Below are positions 7,573 through 16,685 of a stretch of DNA of 22,456 nucleotides, one piece after another. How positions within the stretch are numbered: the stretch's first letter is position 1; every line of letters starts with the position of its first letter. Location: positions 1 to 22,456 of the forward strand of contig JBBBWG010009856.1 in assembly GCA_037176905.1 (NCBI GenBank), written 5' to 3'. The position numbers were made by a program, and so were the translations under genes. Under the pieces are notes generated by a model that did not search any database, was not told the origin of the DNA, and saw only the letters and a program-made list of their open reading frames with translations. The DNA comes from Azolla pinnata. Lineage: Eukaryota > Streptophyta > Polypodiopsida > Salviniales > Salviniaceae.

Positions 7573-9864
7573 TTGTCTTCCCTTCATCATCGCCCTCCAA
7601 AACGCGGCCTTAGTTTTTGTGGATAACCTTGATGAAAGGCATGAACGAGATCCGGGGCATGCTTGAGATGGTATGTCAGCTCCATGTTGCTTCCAAGACA
7701 GGGTACTAATCTATCTACTGGACAAGGTATTGCAGCTTGTGACAAAAGAGACAAGAGTCAAGAATTTGTTCGACTTCGTATTCTTCACCGGTTGAGAGTT
7801 AGATGGTTGGTGGAGGAGAAGGGTGCCGATAAGGAATAGTTGACAGATGATGAGGTTCAAGAAGAGAGACATAAAAGACATTATGAATACGGAAGTGAGA
7901 TGGGAGCTCTAACCAGACATCCATGGGCCCTATTTTCTTGATGACACGGAAAGGGCTTAAGTTCTTGTAATCAAGCTTCGGACAAGGACGAATTGTGACA
8001 ACATTGCGACGGAGAAGTCAAACGAAATCACCTACCTCGAACCGTGAAGCAGCTGAGCGAAAACGGTTTGTTTGCATCTTGTAGCGATCTCTAGCGAGAG
8101 TAAGCAAGGAGAGGTCGCGATGTACATCCTCCAAGAGACGTGCCCGGTCCTTCGTAGAAGAATTGACGGAATCAGAGGAAAGATAAATGTCGAAACGGGG
8201 GTGGAAACCGTACTTTGCGAAAAAGGGAGTAACGCGGCCCGTAGACGCATTCAAAGGGTTGTTGTACGCGAACTCGACAAGTGAGAGAAGGTCAACCCAA
8301 TCATCATGTTGGTAGCTAAGAGAACACCGCAAGTATTGTTCCAAGATTTGATTAACCCACTCTCTTTGTCTATCGCTTTGGGGATGATAAGTTGAAGACA
8401 AATCATAGGGTCAATGTTCAGGCAAGCGATCCGCATTCTTTTTCTCGAACACGTCTTGAAAGTCCTGGTACTTTGACGGTAGTGGGTTGACAGTTGTCTG
8501 CATAGGATTTAGGGTGTTTGACTCAACAACATGATGCACGATTGCCTTTGTTGAGACTGGGACATGACCATCCGCCTTGGAGTTGTTTTCGACTCGAATG
8601 GAGAGTTCAGCGCTAGAAACCGATTCAGGCCATTCTGACGTTGCATCATTAGATATTTCTTTGACCGAAAAAATCTCCATGCAAGGTGGCGATGTAAAAG
8701 TAATCAAGTGGTTGCACCAATGGATATTTGCGTTATGGGCCTTCAACTAGGACAAACCAAGTATGATTGAGTGTCGTGGTGAAGAGATAATGTAAAACTT
8801 CTAGACCTCCTGGTGATCCCTGAGATAGAAGAGGAGTGGACCAGTGGTTTTTGTAACTGCGCGAAAAGAAAGAATACGCCTATCGATAGCTTCCACTTGT
8901 ATTGGCTTGGATAACCAAACCATCGGAAATTTGTGCTTATAAACAAACTTTTCATCCATAAAACATGTGAGTGTCCCGGAATCAAGAAGCGCTAATGAAT
9001 CAATTGAAATAGACTTGAAATGGATGCTTACCGAGAAGGAAAAACCATCTATGGAGATAGTAGAACTTTGGGAGAAACATGAATTTGAGTTGTCCAACCA
9101 CAGGGCTCTGACTGTAGTTGGACACTATCGTTTCTGGTTGTTGGTGCCATAGAGCATTGTTGCTAGCTAGTTCTCCTTGGACAAAAAAGAACTAGATGGG
9201 TGGAGGCGCCACAGTATAAGCATAGTCCATTAGTTTGTCAAAACCTTCATTTAGCCTCGATAAGTAAGCCTCGAACTCGGTCAATTTCTATTGGCACAAG
9301 GTCATTGGATGATGATGTTGACGGGGTTCTCGAACCAGGTTGCCACCTTGATGTCGCTCAATCCTCCTTACGAAGGTCAAAAAGTCGAACAGACTACTTG
9401 TGTGATGGCTTACGAGAAAGAAATAGGCTTCGGGAAGTTGAGTAGTAGATTTTTCATCGCTTCGAAGGCTCCGATGAAAATGGTCGTAAAGCGCTTGGTC
9501 ATGCCACTAGACATTACATGCTAATTATCGGAATTCAGAGGCATAGACAGACACCGGACACATACCTTGATGTAATGATTAGAGTTTGGTGATGACTGTT
9601 CGGCATCGGTCTGTATCCCCAAATGTTGCTTCGAACTTTGCCAAAAAGGCAAGAAAGTTGCGTAAAAGTGGGGATGATATTTCGACCAGTGGTACAAACC
9701 AGGCTTGTGCAGCTCCTGAGAGGAAAGTCCCAATGAGACCGACTTGATGAAAGTCATCCGAATATCGTTGAGGCTTTAACTGGATAATAAGCTTGATCTG
9801 ATTTATTAACCCTTTGATGCATGGCTTCCATAAGCTGATTGAGTCTTTCGGTAGAATCCGACAT
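7573..9864 (-). pseudogene. Chromodomain Ty3 gag-pol with large internal deletion
   Basis: Gag starts at ATG 9864 (MSDSTERLNQLMEAMHQ), with a capsid block through about 9560. Further blocks lead to a zinc knuckle, CLYCGASTHLVLFC (CX2CX4HX4C), at 9181-9222. The aspartic protease follows (DSG in ALLDSG, about 8980), then the linker to LPEH at 8411-8425. There the frame passes a TGA, probably an Arg codon changed, and continues with PYD straight into the last part of the integrase (STYHPQSD, 8396 down to 8018). Chromodomain residues follow (EEYEVEQILDS and KLQYLVQ, about 7795-7725), ending in the polypurine tract. Reverse transcriptase, RNase H and most of the integrase core are therefore gone. 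The chromodomain and integrase type place it among plant chromoviruses. Several stops and frameshifts kill the rest. It lies inside the pol-to-X spacer of copy 1. Confidence 0.85.
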
Positions 9865-9875
9865 GATGAGGCTTG

Positions 9876-9984
9876 GTGATAATATATGTATTGGTGATAG
9901 TAATTATATTATAAATTTATGTTTTATTAATCGGTTAGAATTATCTGTTTTTTAAACAAGGTCATCTATTCAAAACCTATAACA
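9876..9984 (-). mobile_element. Truncated 5' LTR of nested Ty3 chromovirus
   Basis: On the minus strand it starts with TGTTATAGG at 9984 and follows the 3' LTR (7572 downward) for about 110 bp, including GATGACCTTGT and CACCAATACAT. Homology stops just before the gag start at 9864. The rest of the LTR and the primer-binding site are missing. The two copies differ at many positions, mainly C/T and G/A, so the insertion is old. Confidence 0.65.
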
Positions 9985-9989
9985 CATGT

Positions 9990-10620
9990 CATATATCCTT
10001 ATTTATGGTAGGCTTTTCAACCGTTTATTATCAATTGTTTATTATCACGTGTCCTTGTACCAAAATCAATTATATAGATTGGCACACCGACACTAACGAG
10101 TAATAATTAATGAAAATTTGACAATTATTTACACATGTATAACAATATACACATTTAATGCCCTTTTGATAAAATGTAAGCATTGTTCCTTCAAGAGAAT
10201 AATGTACTTCTATCGAGTCTTTTCACAAAATGTCATCGATATCATTATCTCAATATCCGCCAATTCTTTTCTCATGTCTGAGAGTTATGTGCCTTCAATG
10301 CAGTATGATATGCCTTAACTCCTTCAAATTTGGCGCAATAATAATAAAATCTTTATAAATCTGTGTCATATGTATTTTCGACTTACTTTGGATGTCCTCC
10401 TAAATTTTTTTAATTTTGGGATCCTTTCCAAAATTGTTTTCAAATCCACTCGAGTTCGTCCAAGTCATTGTCCCGAATGCTTTACAGTAATTTTATTATG
10501 GATTTTGAAGCTTTTAACATGCCTCCACACGTCATTACGATCCTTGTTTCTTTTTTTCCATGTTAGAAAAATCCATATCAAAGTGAATTACGCCTCAGTT
10601 CCGTCTGAGTCCGACTCATG
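9990..10620 (-). other. Decayed pol-to-X spacer of copy 1
   Basis: No coding frame was recognised. The region next to pol (about 10620-10790) matches 18460-18610 of copy 2, including GATCGTACTAGG, AGTACGACGGAG and GTATCAGGCTAA words. Toward 10100 the similarity to 19080-19200 is faint. The chromovirus interrupts this spacer at its left edge. Confidence 0.5.
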
Positions 10621-10789
10621 TTCATCTGGGTTGCCATATCTACTATCATAATTAGCCTGATACAATCGTTTCGATTCCTTCCGTATTTTCACGAAAGGTG
10701 GTGCTACCATGAGATCTCCGTCGTACTTGCTATCCAACCAACCTAGTACGATCTCGTCGGATCCCGATTGTAATAGTACGTCTTTCCTT

Positions 10790-11980
10790 TATTCCAAAGT
10801 CGCGGTCGTGACTTTTTCCGAAGTTACCTTGGGACCTTCCGTCTAACGAAACGGGTTGGGTGGCAACTTTTCATAATAGGTTTTAAACCAAACCTCGTTT
10901 GCCCATTGAGGCAGAACTTCCTTAGAAAGTACTGTATTGAGTTGGTAAGTGTCATTCCCCTCATTGACAATCCAATACACCCTCATTCAACACAACCATA
11001 ACTTTCTGGGCTTGAGCCTGGACCGCAATTGGAATAACAATAAAGTTTTTCCTTTATCGAATTTGTGCTCGTAACCCTTCTGATGACAGTCTACGAACAC
11101 CTTTCACAGCCGTTGTTCATGTTCCAATGCTTCCAACCTACAGATATAGTCCTCCTCCAACTATACCAGCTGCTCCACTCGTGCTTACTCTGATTTGGAC
11201 TCATTCATGTTATGTTCCATTTGTATTCGTAAGCTAGGAACGATGAACTCGGACGACATTACGACCTCTACAACAAATGCCAACCGAATGGTTTAGACCG
11301 AATTCTAGTGAGTCTTATGACTAGTTTAGTATGCCCAAAGTGTAGAGTGCAATTTACGGTCCCAATTTGTACGATTGGCCTCTACCGCTTTCTGCAAGAT
11401 ATTCAAAAGTGTTTTATTTGTACTTTATGCAAATCCGTTCCGTTGCGAATAGTAAACCATACTCTATCAACATAGTGTTGCATGAGAGTGTGTATCACTT
11501 CGTTGACAAAATGTGTTCCTTGGTTGCTTACTAGTTCTATCGAGCATCCATAGTTGTACCAAATATACTTGTACAAATTTTTTTGTGATTGCTATCGTGT
11601 TCTCAAGTAGAGCTTTTGCTTCCACCCACTTTGTGCAATAATCTATAGCAACTAATACGTAGCAATTTCCTGTTTGAGCTTCTGCAAGTTTAAATGGTCT
11701 TACAAGATTGAGGCCCCATTTTTGGAATGGCTCCAATGCTAGCACAGGTTGATGCAGCATTTGTGCCAATTCCTATGGTTGCCCGTCCATTGGCACACAT
11801 TGCATTCCTTCACGAAAAAGTGTGCGTCTTGCAACATTGTTGGCCACTAAAGACCACTTTGCCAAACCTTGTTGGCCATGACCTCTCTTGCAAAATGACC
11901 TCCTGCCACTCCAATGTGACATGCTCATAAGATTTCTTGCTCATCCTTTCGTACCACATGTCTCCATACACCATCAACCA
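10790..11980 (-). pseudogene. Integrase of Ty3 copy 1, decayed
   Basis: The zinc-binding region lies at about 11930-11810, in several frames. The core follows at 11769-11640 (MLHQPVLALEPFQKWGLNLV, then [15 protein letters not shown] with the first catalytic Asp). After a frameshift the second catalytic motif reads SNQGTHF (11506-11532), where the family has Asp, so the residue is now Asn. The region of the catalytic Glu is scrambled. The C-terminal part continues to about 10800 (LPQWANEVWFKTYYEKLPPN) and matches the end of pol in copy 2. No chromodomain follows, unlike the nested element. ORF X comes next after the spacer. Confidence 0.8.
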
Positions 11981-12640
11981 ATTTGTGGTATAGACTCCAT
12001 TTTGCTTTTGACAGTTCCTCCGGTGGTCTTTCGTGGCCATGTTTCTGGTATCAGCACCATCACCCCTGCATTTGGGAAATCGTTTGCGACCCTTGTTGAT
12101 GCTTCACCAGATTCTAGCCTCGAGAGGTAATCAGCCACTGCATGTTGTGCTCTCATCTTATGAACTATATCGAACTCATATTCTTGTAATAACAGAGTCC
12201 ACCAGGCTAACTTCCCTGTTAATGATGCTTTTGATACCAGATATACCAATGCTGAATGATTTATATGGAAAGTGAAAGTGAAATTTTTCCATAGCAAGTA
12301 GTGTCAAGACTTCATTACACTATAGATCATCCACAAGGCTTCTCGCTCTGTTCTCAAATAATTCTTTTCTACCTTCTACAATTGTTTGCTCGCATGATAA
12401 ATTGGCCAAAACCAATTTTTCTCATACATTTATATGAGCATGCTTTCGATTGCGATGTCTGACATGTCCACAAAAACGTGAAATTCCTTTTCCTAATCTA
12501 GGGGTTGTACCATTGGAGTGTGTGAGAGCAAGAGTTTGAAGGCTGCAAAAGCTTTGCCCTCCTCTTCCCTCCATGTAAACGGTTCCCTATGCACCACTGC
12601 AAGAGAGGTGTGGCACCTTATTTGCCCCAAGAACTCACTT
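11981..12640 (-). pseudogene. RNase H domain of Ty3 copy 1
   Basis: The frame 11974-12297 encodes NHSALVYLVSKASLTGKLAW and QHAVADYLSRLESGEA, the C-terminal part of RNase H and its link to integrase. Upstream, HVFVDMSDIAIES and NYLRTEREALWMIYSVMK (about 12460-12320) mark the N-terminal part, broken by TAA/TAG codons. The same blocks occur at 16686-17040 in copy 2. A short deletion of about 15 residues lies before it, near 12610. Confidence 0.8.
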
Positions 12641-13390
12641 AACGCCTTTGCATTCTAGGATGTTGGTGCGCCAAGCACCACCTTGACCTTATCTGGATCT
12701 ATGGCAATGTTGTCATTGTTGACAATGTAACCGAGTAGTAGACCACATGTTACCACAAATGCATACTTGGTCGGTCCATGCTTAGTCGTGTTTCCTTACA
12801 CTTTTTCAAGTTTAACTCAACATGTTGCAAGTGTGCCTTTTATTTACCAAAAACCTAAAATTATCTAGGAACACTTGCATGAATCCAAGGATGTACTCAA
12901 AATTTTTCATATTAATCCTCCGGAATGTAGTTGGGGCTGTCTTTAATCTGAACATCATGACGACTGCCATGAAAACGCCTCATTCCGTAATGAATGTGAT
13001 TTTCTCTTGATCCTCTTTGTCCATCCAAATTTGATTGTACCCGCTAAATCCGTCCAAAAAGTTATACATTTCGTAGCCTAAATACTATGTTGAGTACACC
13101 ATCTATAATAAGTAATGGAAAAGCATCCATGATAGTTGCTACATTGAACTTCTGATAGTCCACCCACACCCACAGGTTGTCATTTTTTTTCAACACCACC
13201 ACTATTGGGCTTAGCCACATCGCCCGTTTTATTAGCTTGATAAAACCTACCCAAAGTAGCTTGTTGATTTCTTCCTTGACTATCAGGCTTAGCCACATTG
13301 CCCATTTTACTAGCTTGATAAAATCTACCCAAAATAGCTTGTTGATTTCCGTGCTGTCCTTAACCATGGTTGACCCAATATTATGAGCTA
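12641..13390 (-). pseudogene. Reverse transcriptase of Ty3 copy 1
   Basis: The start region (EEINKLLWVGFIKLIKRAMW, then SPIVVVLKKN and VDYQKFN) covers the fingers. Then come YNFLDGFSGYNQI with the first catalytic Asp (about 13060) and FRLKTAPTTF. The active-site box reads FLDNF (12857-12871), where Ty3-type enzymes have two Asp residues. The second is therefore Asn, and the enzyme would be dead. The fingers segment is duplicated in tandem (13203-13358). Stops and a frameshift near 12830 break the rest. The element's RNase H and integrase follow in the normal Ty3 order. Confidence 0.8.
13203..13358 (-). repeat. In-frame 78-bp tandem duplication in RT
   Basis: Copies at 13203-13280 and 13281-13358 have the same 26-codon unit, EINKLxWVxFIKLxKxAMWL. 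Over the first 70 bp they differ at 8 sites, all transitions. The duplication keeps the frame. Confidence 0.85.
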
Positions 13391-13424
13391 CACGTCCTTG
13401 TGGGGAAGGTCCTTATCACCACAT

Positions 13425-13462
13425 AAATAGTGAATACGTGCCCTTACACGTATTCACTATTT
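13425..13462. repeat. Perfect 16-bp hairpin, 6-nt loop
   Basis: AAATAGTGAATACGTG (13425-13440), loop CCCTTA, and CACGTATTCACTATTT (13447-13462). It lies where copy 1 passes from protease remnants to the RT start, a place where coding sequence is missing, and 10 bp from the solo LTR. Confidence 0.85.
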
Positions 13463-13472
13463 CCAAGTCCGA

Positions 13473-13857
13473 TGTTGTCTAGAGATTGTACGTTATTGAT
13501 CTATAGGTATATAGAGTCTAATCGTGTTGTAATTGCGATGTCAAGTGTGTGTATATGCACACGATCATATTATTTATATGTGTATGTGTTGATGTCTAGT
13601 GCCTTAGAGAGTGTGTGTATATGTGTGTGAAAGGATTGAAGGGTATGCCCCTCTTTACATCTCATTGTAATGGCAGAACTTGTAATTATAAAAACCCCAA
13701 AAGGGTGGAATGGAAGGGACAAGAAGTTTCTCTCTCTAACTTCCCTCTCCCTCTCCTTCTCTCTTGCACGTTCCATCCATCTGTCTCACCCTCTCACGTT
13801 CAACCCCCTTGGGCGGGGGGTGGAGCCACTCTAGGCGCTACCTCCCACCCCACAACA
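13473..13857 (+). mobile_element. Solo LTR (385 bp) inserted in copy 1 protease
   Basis: The ends are TGTTGT (13473) and ACAACA (13857), exact inverted repeats with the TG..CA form of LTRs. A TATAAAAA box lies at 13687-13694, followed by a pyrimidine-rich leader (about 13728-13765), which gives the plus orientation. The 5-bp flanks TCCGA (13468-13472) and TCTGG (13858-13862) differ by two transitions, so they may be a decayed target duplication. Skipping the insert and one flank makes the protease frame of copy 1 continue in register. No internal retroelement sequence is present, so it is a solo LTR or a very small element. The family is not recognised. Confidence 0.7.
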
Positions 13858-13862
13858 TCTGG

Positions 13863-14020
13863 GATCTTTCCGACCAGCAAAATAGAGCTTCTATCTACCA
13901 TGCGCAACCAAAACTTGCACAGCTCCCACTTCGTAATGCCAAGTTGTCAGCAGACCACCATACTTATTATGTTCACGCCCGATGCTCCATCAATTACGAT
14001 TCCTGTGACCCATTGCCTGT
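13863..14020 (-). pseudogene. Aspartic protease of Ty3 copy 1 (5' part)
   Basis: On the minus strand, VIDGASGVNIIS followed by QLGITKWELCKFWLRM reads as the active-site region of a retroviral-type aspartic protease (D-G-x-S-G variant). The frame runs into the solo LTR at 13857 and picks up again for a few residues at 13467. The flap and C-terminal part are missing. Confidence 0.65.
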
Positions 14021-14403
14021 GTATAATAGCTTCGATGTTCTGGTAGTCGCAATTCGTTAACTGCCGAAGTTATTGTCATACATTCTAGTGTACGATGAAT
14101 TTCGTCCTGAAATATCGACACCAACCGTAATAATTGCTCTAGGCTTATGGTGATTTAGATTCCCACCAAATCTGTAATGGTCCATAATTGTCTATTGTTC
14201 TCCTGACATATTTCCTTCGGCTTGGGCCCGTACTTATAGCAGCTTGTTGATCGTTGGCCACTTCACCTCATTCTTGAGCCTGCTCACGGATGTTATCCTA
14301 TTCCGTCCATTGCTGCACCCAAGCACAGCTTCGAGTTATCACGAGTTGGATAGGTGGCCTAATAAGGCTAATTCATGGATCCTTACTCGTCGACACCTGC
14401 CAG

Positions 14404-14424
14404 ACCCTAAACCCTAAACCCTAG
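14404..14424. repeat. Interstitial telomere-like repeat (CCCTAAA)2.7
   Basis: CCCTAAA-CCCTAAA-CCCTA at 14405-14423, the plant telomere unit, between the gag and protease remnants of copy 1. It could also act as a telobox. Confidence 0.75.
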
Positions 14425-14471
14425 TACGAGTTGCTAATGGTCGAGGTTCTGCGCCCTGTTCAAAGCTTTTG

Positions 14472-15439
14472 CTAACGCACAATTGAAAAGTCTAGTAATG
14501 CGAAGGACGACATGAGCGGTTCCTTCAATGCAATTAGAAATTGTCTTTCTTCATATCCTCCAATGCAGTCATGTCCATCTAGTGTTGTACTACACGAAAA
14601 TTCAGTAAGAATTCCACCACAGATTCCCCAAGTTACTACGGTAGTGAGTAGTATTCCCTCAACACTTCCATAAGATCTGTCACGGACAGATATGCCAGGA
14701 TCAATTTTTACTTGAAATAACTCCATAAACTTGTTCACAAGTTCTTTGAACATGGTGAAATTAAGTGTCGATGTCTTGCTGCACATACCAGAACACTGCC
14801 TTGCCCTCCAAGGACATCTCGAATTCCATGATAATGTATTGTTCCCATTAGACTAGAGACAATCCTTGCATACCACGATTCACGGCCCAAATGGACCGGA
14901 ATTGTTTAATAAGTGTCATTGCATCCAGGTGGTTGGAGTACTTTGGGTACGCATACATCATGTCGTCCGAAACAGGTTTACGCTTGATTAGGGTGGGAAA
15001 CGGAACTCTCGTTCCTGTCATGTTGTTTAACGGTACACTTGGTACGACCACTGGTGTGCTCACTAAATTTCTACGTCTGTTCAGAAGTTTAGGGGATGCC
15101 TGTTACAAACAATCCAGGTTCACGACTCCTTCCATGCACTCCTCGGATCCGTGCACCAAAGTTTCTGGTCATACTATGCTGATGATTACGTAAAAAGGCT
15201 AGCCTCCGGGCGAGTTCTTTATATTAGCACCTTTCCACAGTCGCATGAGTATGACTAGCAGGTTGTACGAATGTTCTTCGCTGCGTCTGTAGCACACCCT
15301 CCAAGACTGGAAAGCTCCCATCTTGAGTGATTAATTACTCGTCATTCTCCAAGTCGCTACTGGCGTTTGAAAATGAGCTCTAACGACTCGTCAAGTCGTC
15401 CTCGTCCCCGACACTTATGGTGTAAGGATGTCAATCCAT
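14472..15439 (-). pseudogene. Gag of Ty3 copy 1, decayed
   Basis: A possible start is ATG 15439, followed by an acidic stretch (SVGDEDDLTS, then SSDLENDE) and FPVLEGVLQTQRRTF. The capsid region includes YAYPKYSNHLDAMTLIKQF and IWAVNRG (14985-14880), then IIMEFEMSLEGKAVFWYVQQ (about 14835-14780), KELVNKFMELFQVKIDPG (about 14750-14697) and ALKEPLMSSFALLDFS (about 14530-14480). These are the hallmarks of the plant retrotransposon Gag domain. At least six stops or frameshifts break it. No zinc knuckle was seen between 14470 and 14020. Confidence 0.7.
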
Positions 15440-15770
15440 ACTTCCAAGATTACGACGAGGTTCGAGGTTCACTAGTTACGGATCAGTTAACTGATCTCCG
15501 CATTACGTTTTCACGAGCTCTCCTATATTTTACACACTTCTTTTCTTTGGTTTTTTCATATTTCAAAGCTCTAGCCTATAAATAATGTCAAAAAACTAAT
15601 TCAAAACATAATGAGCAATTAAACTTCTTGCTTTTTTCAATAAATCAAATACTTTGACCTGTATGCACACATGTTTGTTTCATTTTAACAATTTGCTTGT
15701 TTAAAATATTCTACTTATTTCCAAAAGATTTGTTTATTCACAATATTTTTTTAAACCAAGGTGAACAAAA
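15440..15770. other. Copy 1 upstream region; perfect 16-bp palindrome
   Basis: No gene was recognised. GATCAGTTAACTGATC at 15481-15496 is a perfect palindrome with no spacer. TATAAATA occurs at 15577-15584 on the plus strand. The 5' LTR of copy 1 should lie here or beyond, but I cannot identify it, and the region ends at the copia LTR. Confidence 0.45.
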
Positions 15771-15917
15771 TGTTTTGATGGAAAATCGTCAGTCGGAACA
15801 AAGCACTAGCTATCAGCAATATGGTGGAGGTGTCAAGAGGTAGGTCAGAACAAAGGAGAAGATCAGATCTGAAGGAAGAGGCTTCAGATCTGAGGCGGTC
15901 AGTACTGGTGGCAAAGA

Positions 15918-15971
<54 letters not shown>

Positions 15972-16143
15972 GCACAAAATAGAACTACTATTATTTGGAG
16001 TTGGAGCAACCAACTTTGGACGACCATACAAGCTTGGTATTTATACCCCCAAGTTAGGGCACAAGCCTTTTCGGCAGATTACAAATATGGCCCATCCACT
16101 TATGGACAGTGTGAACACGGCCATTAGATGCCCGCATTCGACA
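15771..16143 (-). mobile_element. Ty1/copia 3' LTR
   Basis: On the minus strand it starts with TGTCGAATGCGGG at 16143, right after the purine tract ACAGGGGAG, the usual copia arrangement. A TATAAATACC box lies at 16037-16046 (minus), followed by a CT microsatellite and pyrimidine-rich leader. The end is placed at 15771 (...CATCAAAACA) by the TG..CA rule. The pol remnant at 16351-16683 has the same orientation. No second LTR is present because the element is truncated. Confidence 0.7.
15922..15968. repeat. (AG)n microsatellite, 47 bp
   Basis: A pure AG run of about 23 units, read as CT on the minus strand, where it lies about 75 bp after the copia LTR TATA box. Confidence 0.95.
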
Positions 16144-16238
16144 CTCCCCTGTAATGGGCGTGTTCCAAAAAATCCGTAAAAAAAAATAATAATATACAAG
16201 TTTTACAGATTTACAAAGGGGCTAATATACTGCGGAAT

Positions 16239-16340
16239 AGTACGATCGAAGTAGTACAATCGAACAAAATTACGATCGTAAAAGTGCGATCATAGAAGTG
16301 CGAATGTAGTAGTACGATCGAACAAGGTATGATCGTCGTA
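16239..16340. repeat. Seven tandem copies of a 14-bp unit with GATC core
   Basis: Units start at 16239, 16253, 16269, 16283, 16297, 16311 and 16326. The consensus is AGTACGATCGAAnA, and most hold CGATCG or GATC. The array lies between the copia pol stop codon and its 3' LTR. Confidence 0.85.
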
Positions 16341-16350
16341 GAGAGTATGA

Positions 16351-16683
16351 CTATCTCTGCAGTTCGTCCGGAATCAGCTCCACGCCCATCCGATCGCGGA
16401 AAGACCGAAAACGGTCTGTCGAAAGACTCTTGGTCATCGCGTCTGCAACATTGTCAGTCGTAGAGACCTTCTCTAAACTGAGCATCTCCTTAGTTCCGCA
16501 ATCCCGAACGAAGTGGTACCGAACCTCGATATGCTTTGAAGCATTGTGATGTACCGGATTCTTTGCTAAAGCGATGGCTCCCTGGCTGTTGATGAGTACG
16601 ATTGGAATCCATTTCGAATTGACTTGTCGAGACATACGAGCTAGTCGTCCGAGCCAAAGCGCTTCCTTCGCTGCGTCCGACAT
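16351..16683 (-). pseudogene. Ty1/copia RNase H, C-terminal end
   Basis: SDAAKEALWLGRLAR, then AIALAKNPVHHNASKHIEVR and YHFVRD, then NVADAMTKSLS (the A-D-x-x-T-K end motif) and RMGVELIPDEL before TAG at 16351-16353. This is the last ~110 residues of a plant copia polyprotein, with a frame that is open and well kept. It is cut at about 16683, where it meets Ty3 copy 2 in opposite orientation. The gag, protease, integrase and RT parts are absent. The 14-bp repeat array and the 3' LTR follow downstream. Confidence 0.9.
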
Positions 16684-16685
16684 CA

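Noticed and set aside
9872..9884. Primer-binding-site-like TATTATCACC before chromovirus gag
   Set aside because: The same bases align with LTR sequence of the 3' copy (TAATATCTCT), so they are LTR remnant and not a primer-binding site.
7192..9989. Target-site duplication of the chromovirus (CCATA or CATAT against CATGT)
   Set aside because: The match depends on where the uncertain LTR end is placed, so it is not good enough to claim.
13615..14060. Plus-strand frames of about 100-140 codons
   Set aside because: They cross the solo LTR and the antisense of protease, and the compositions are low complexity.
15367..15585. Plus-strand frame starting MKMSSNDSSSRPRPRH
   Set aside because: Most of it lies opposite the start of gag in copy 1, and no homology was recognised.
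15751..16031. Minus-strand frames with long Ser-Leu runs
   Set aside because: They only translate the AG microsatellite in the copia LTR.
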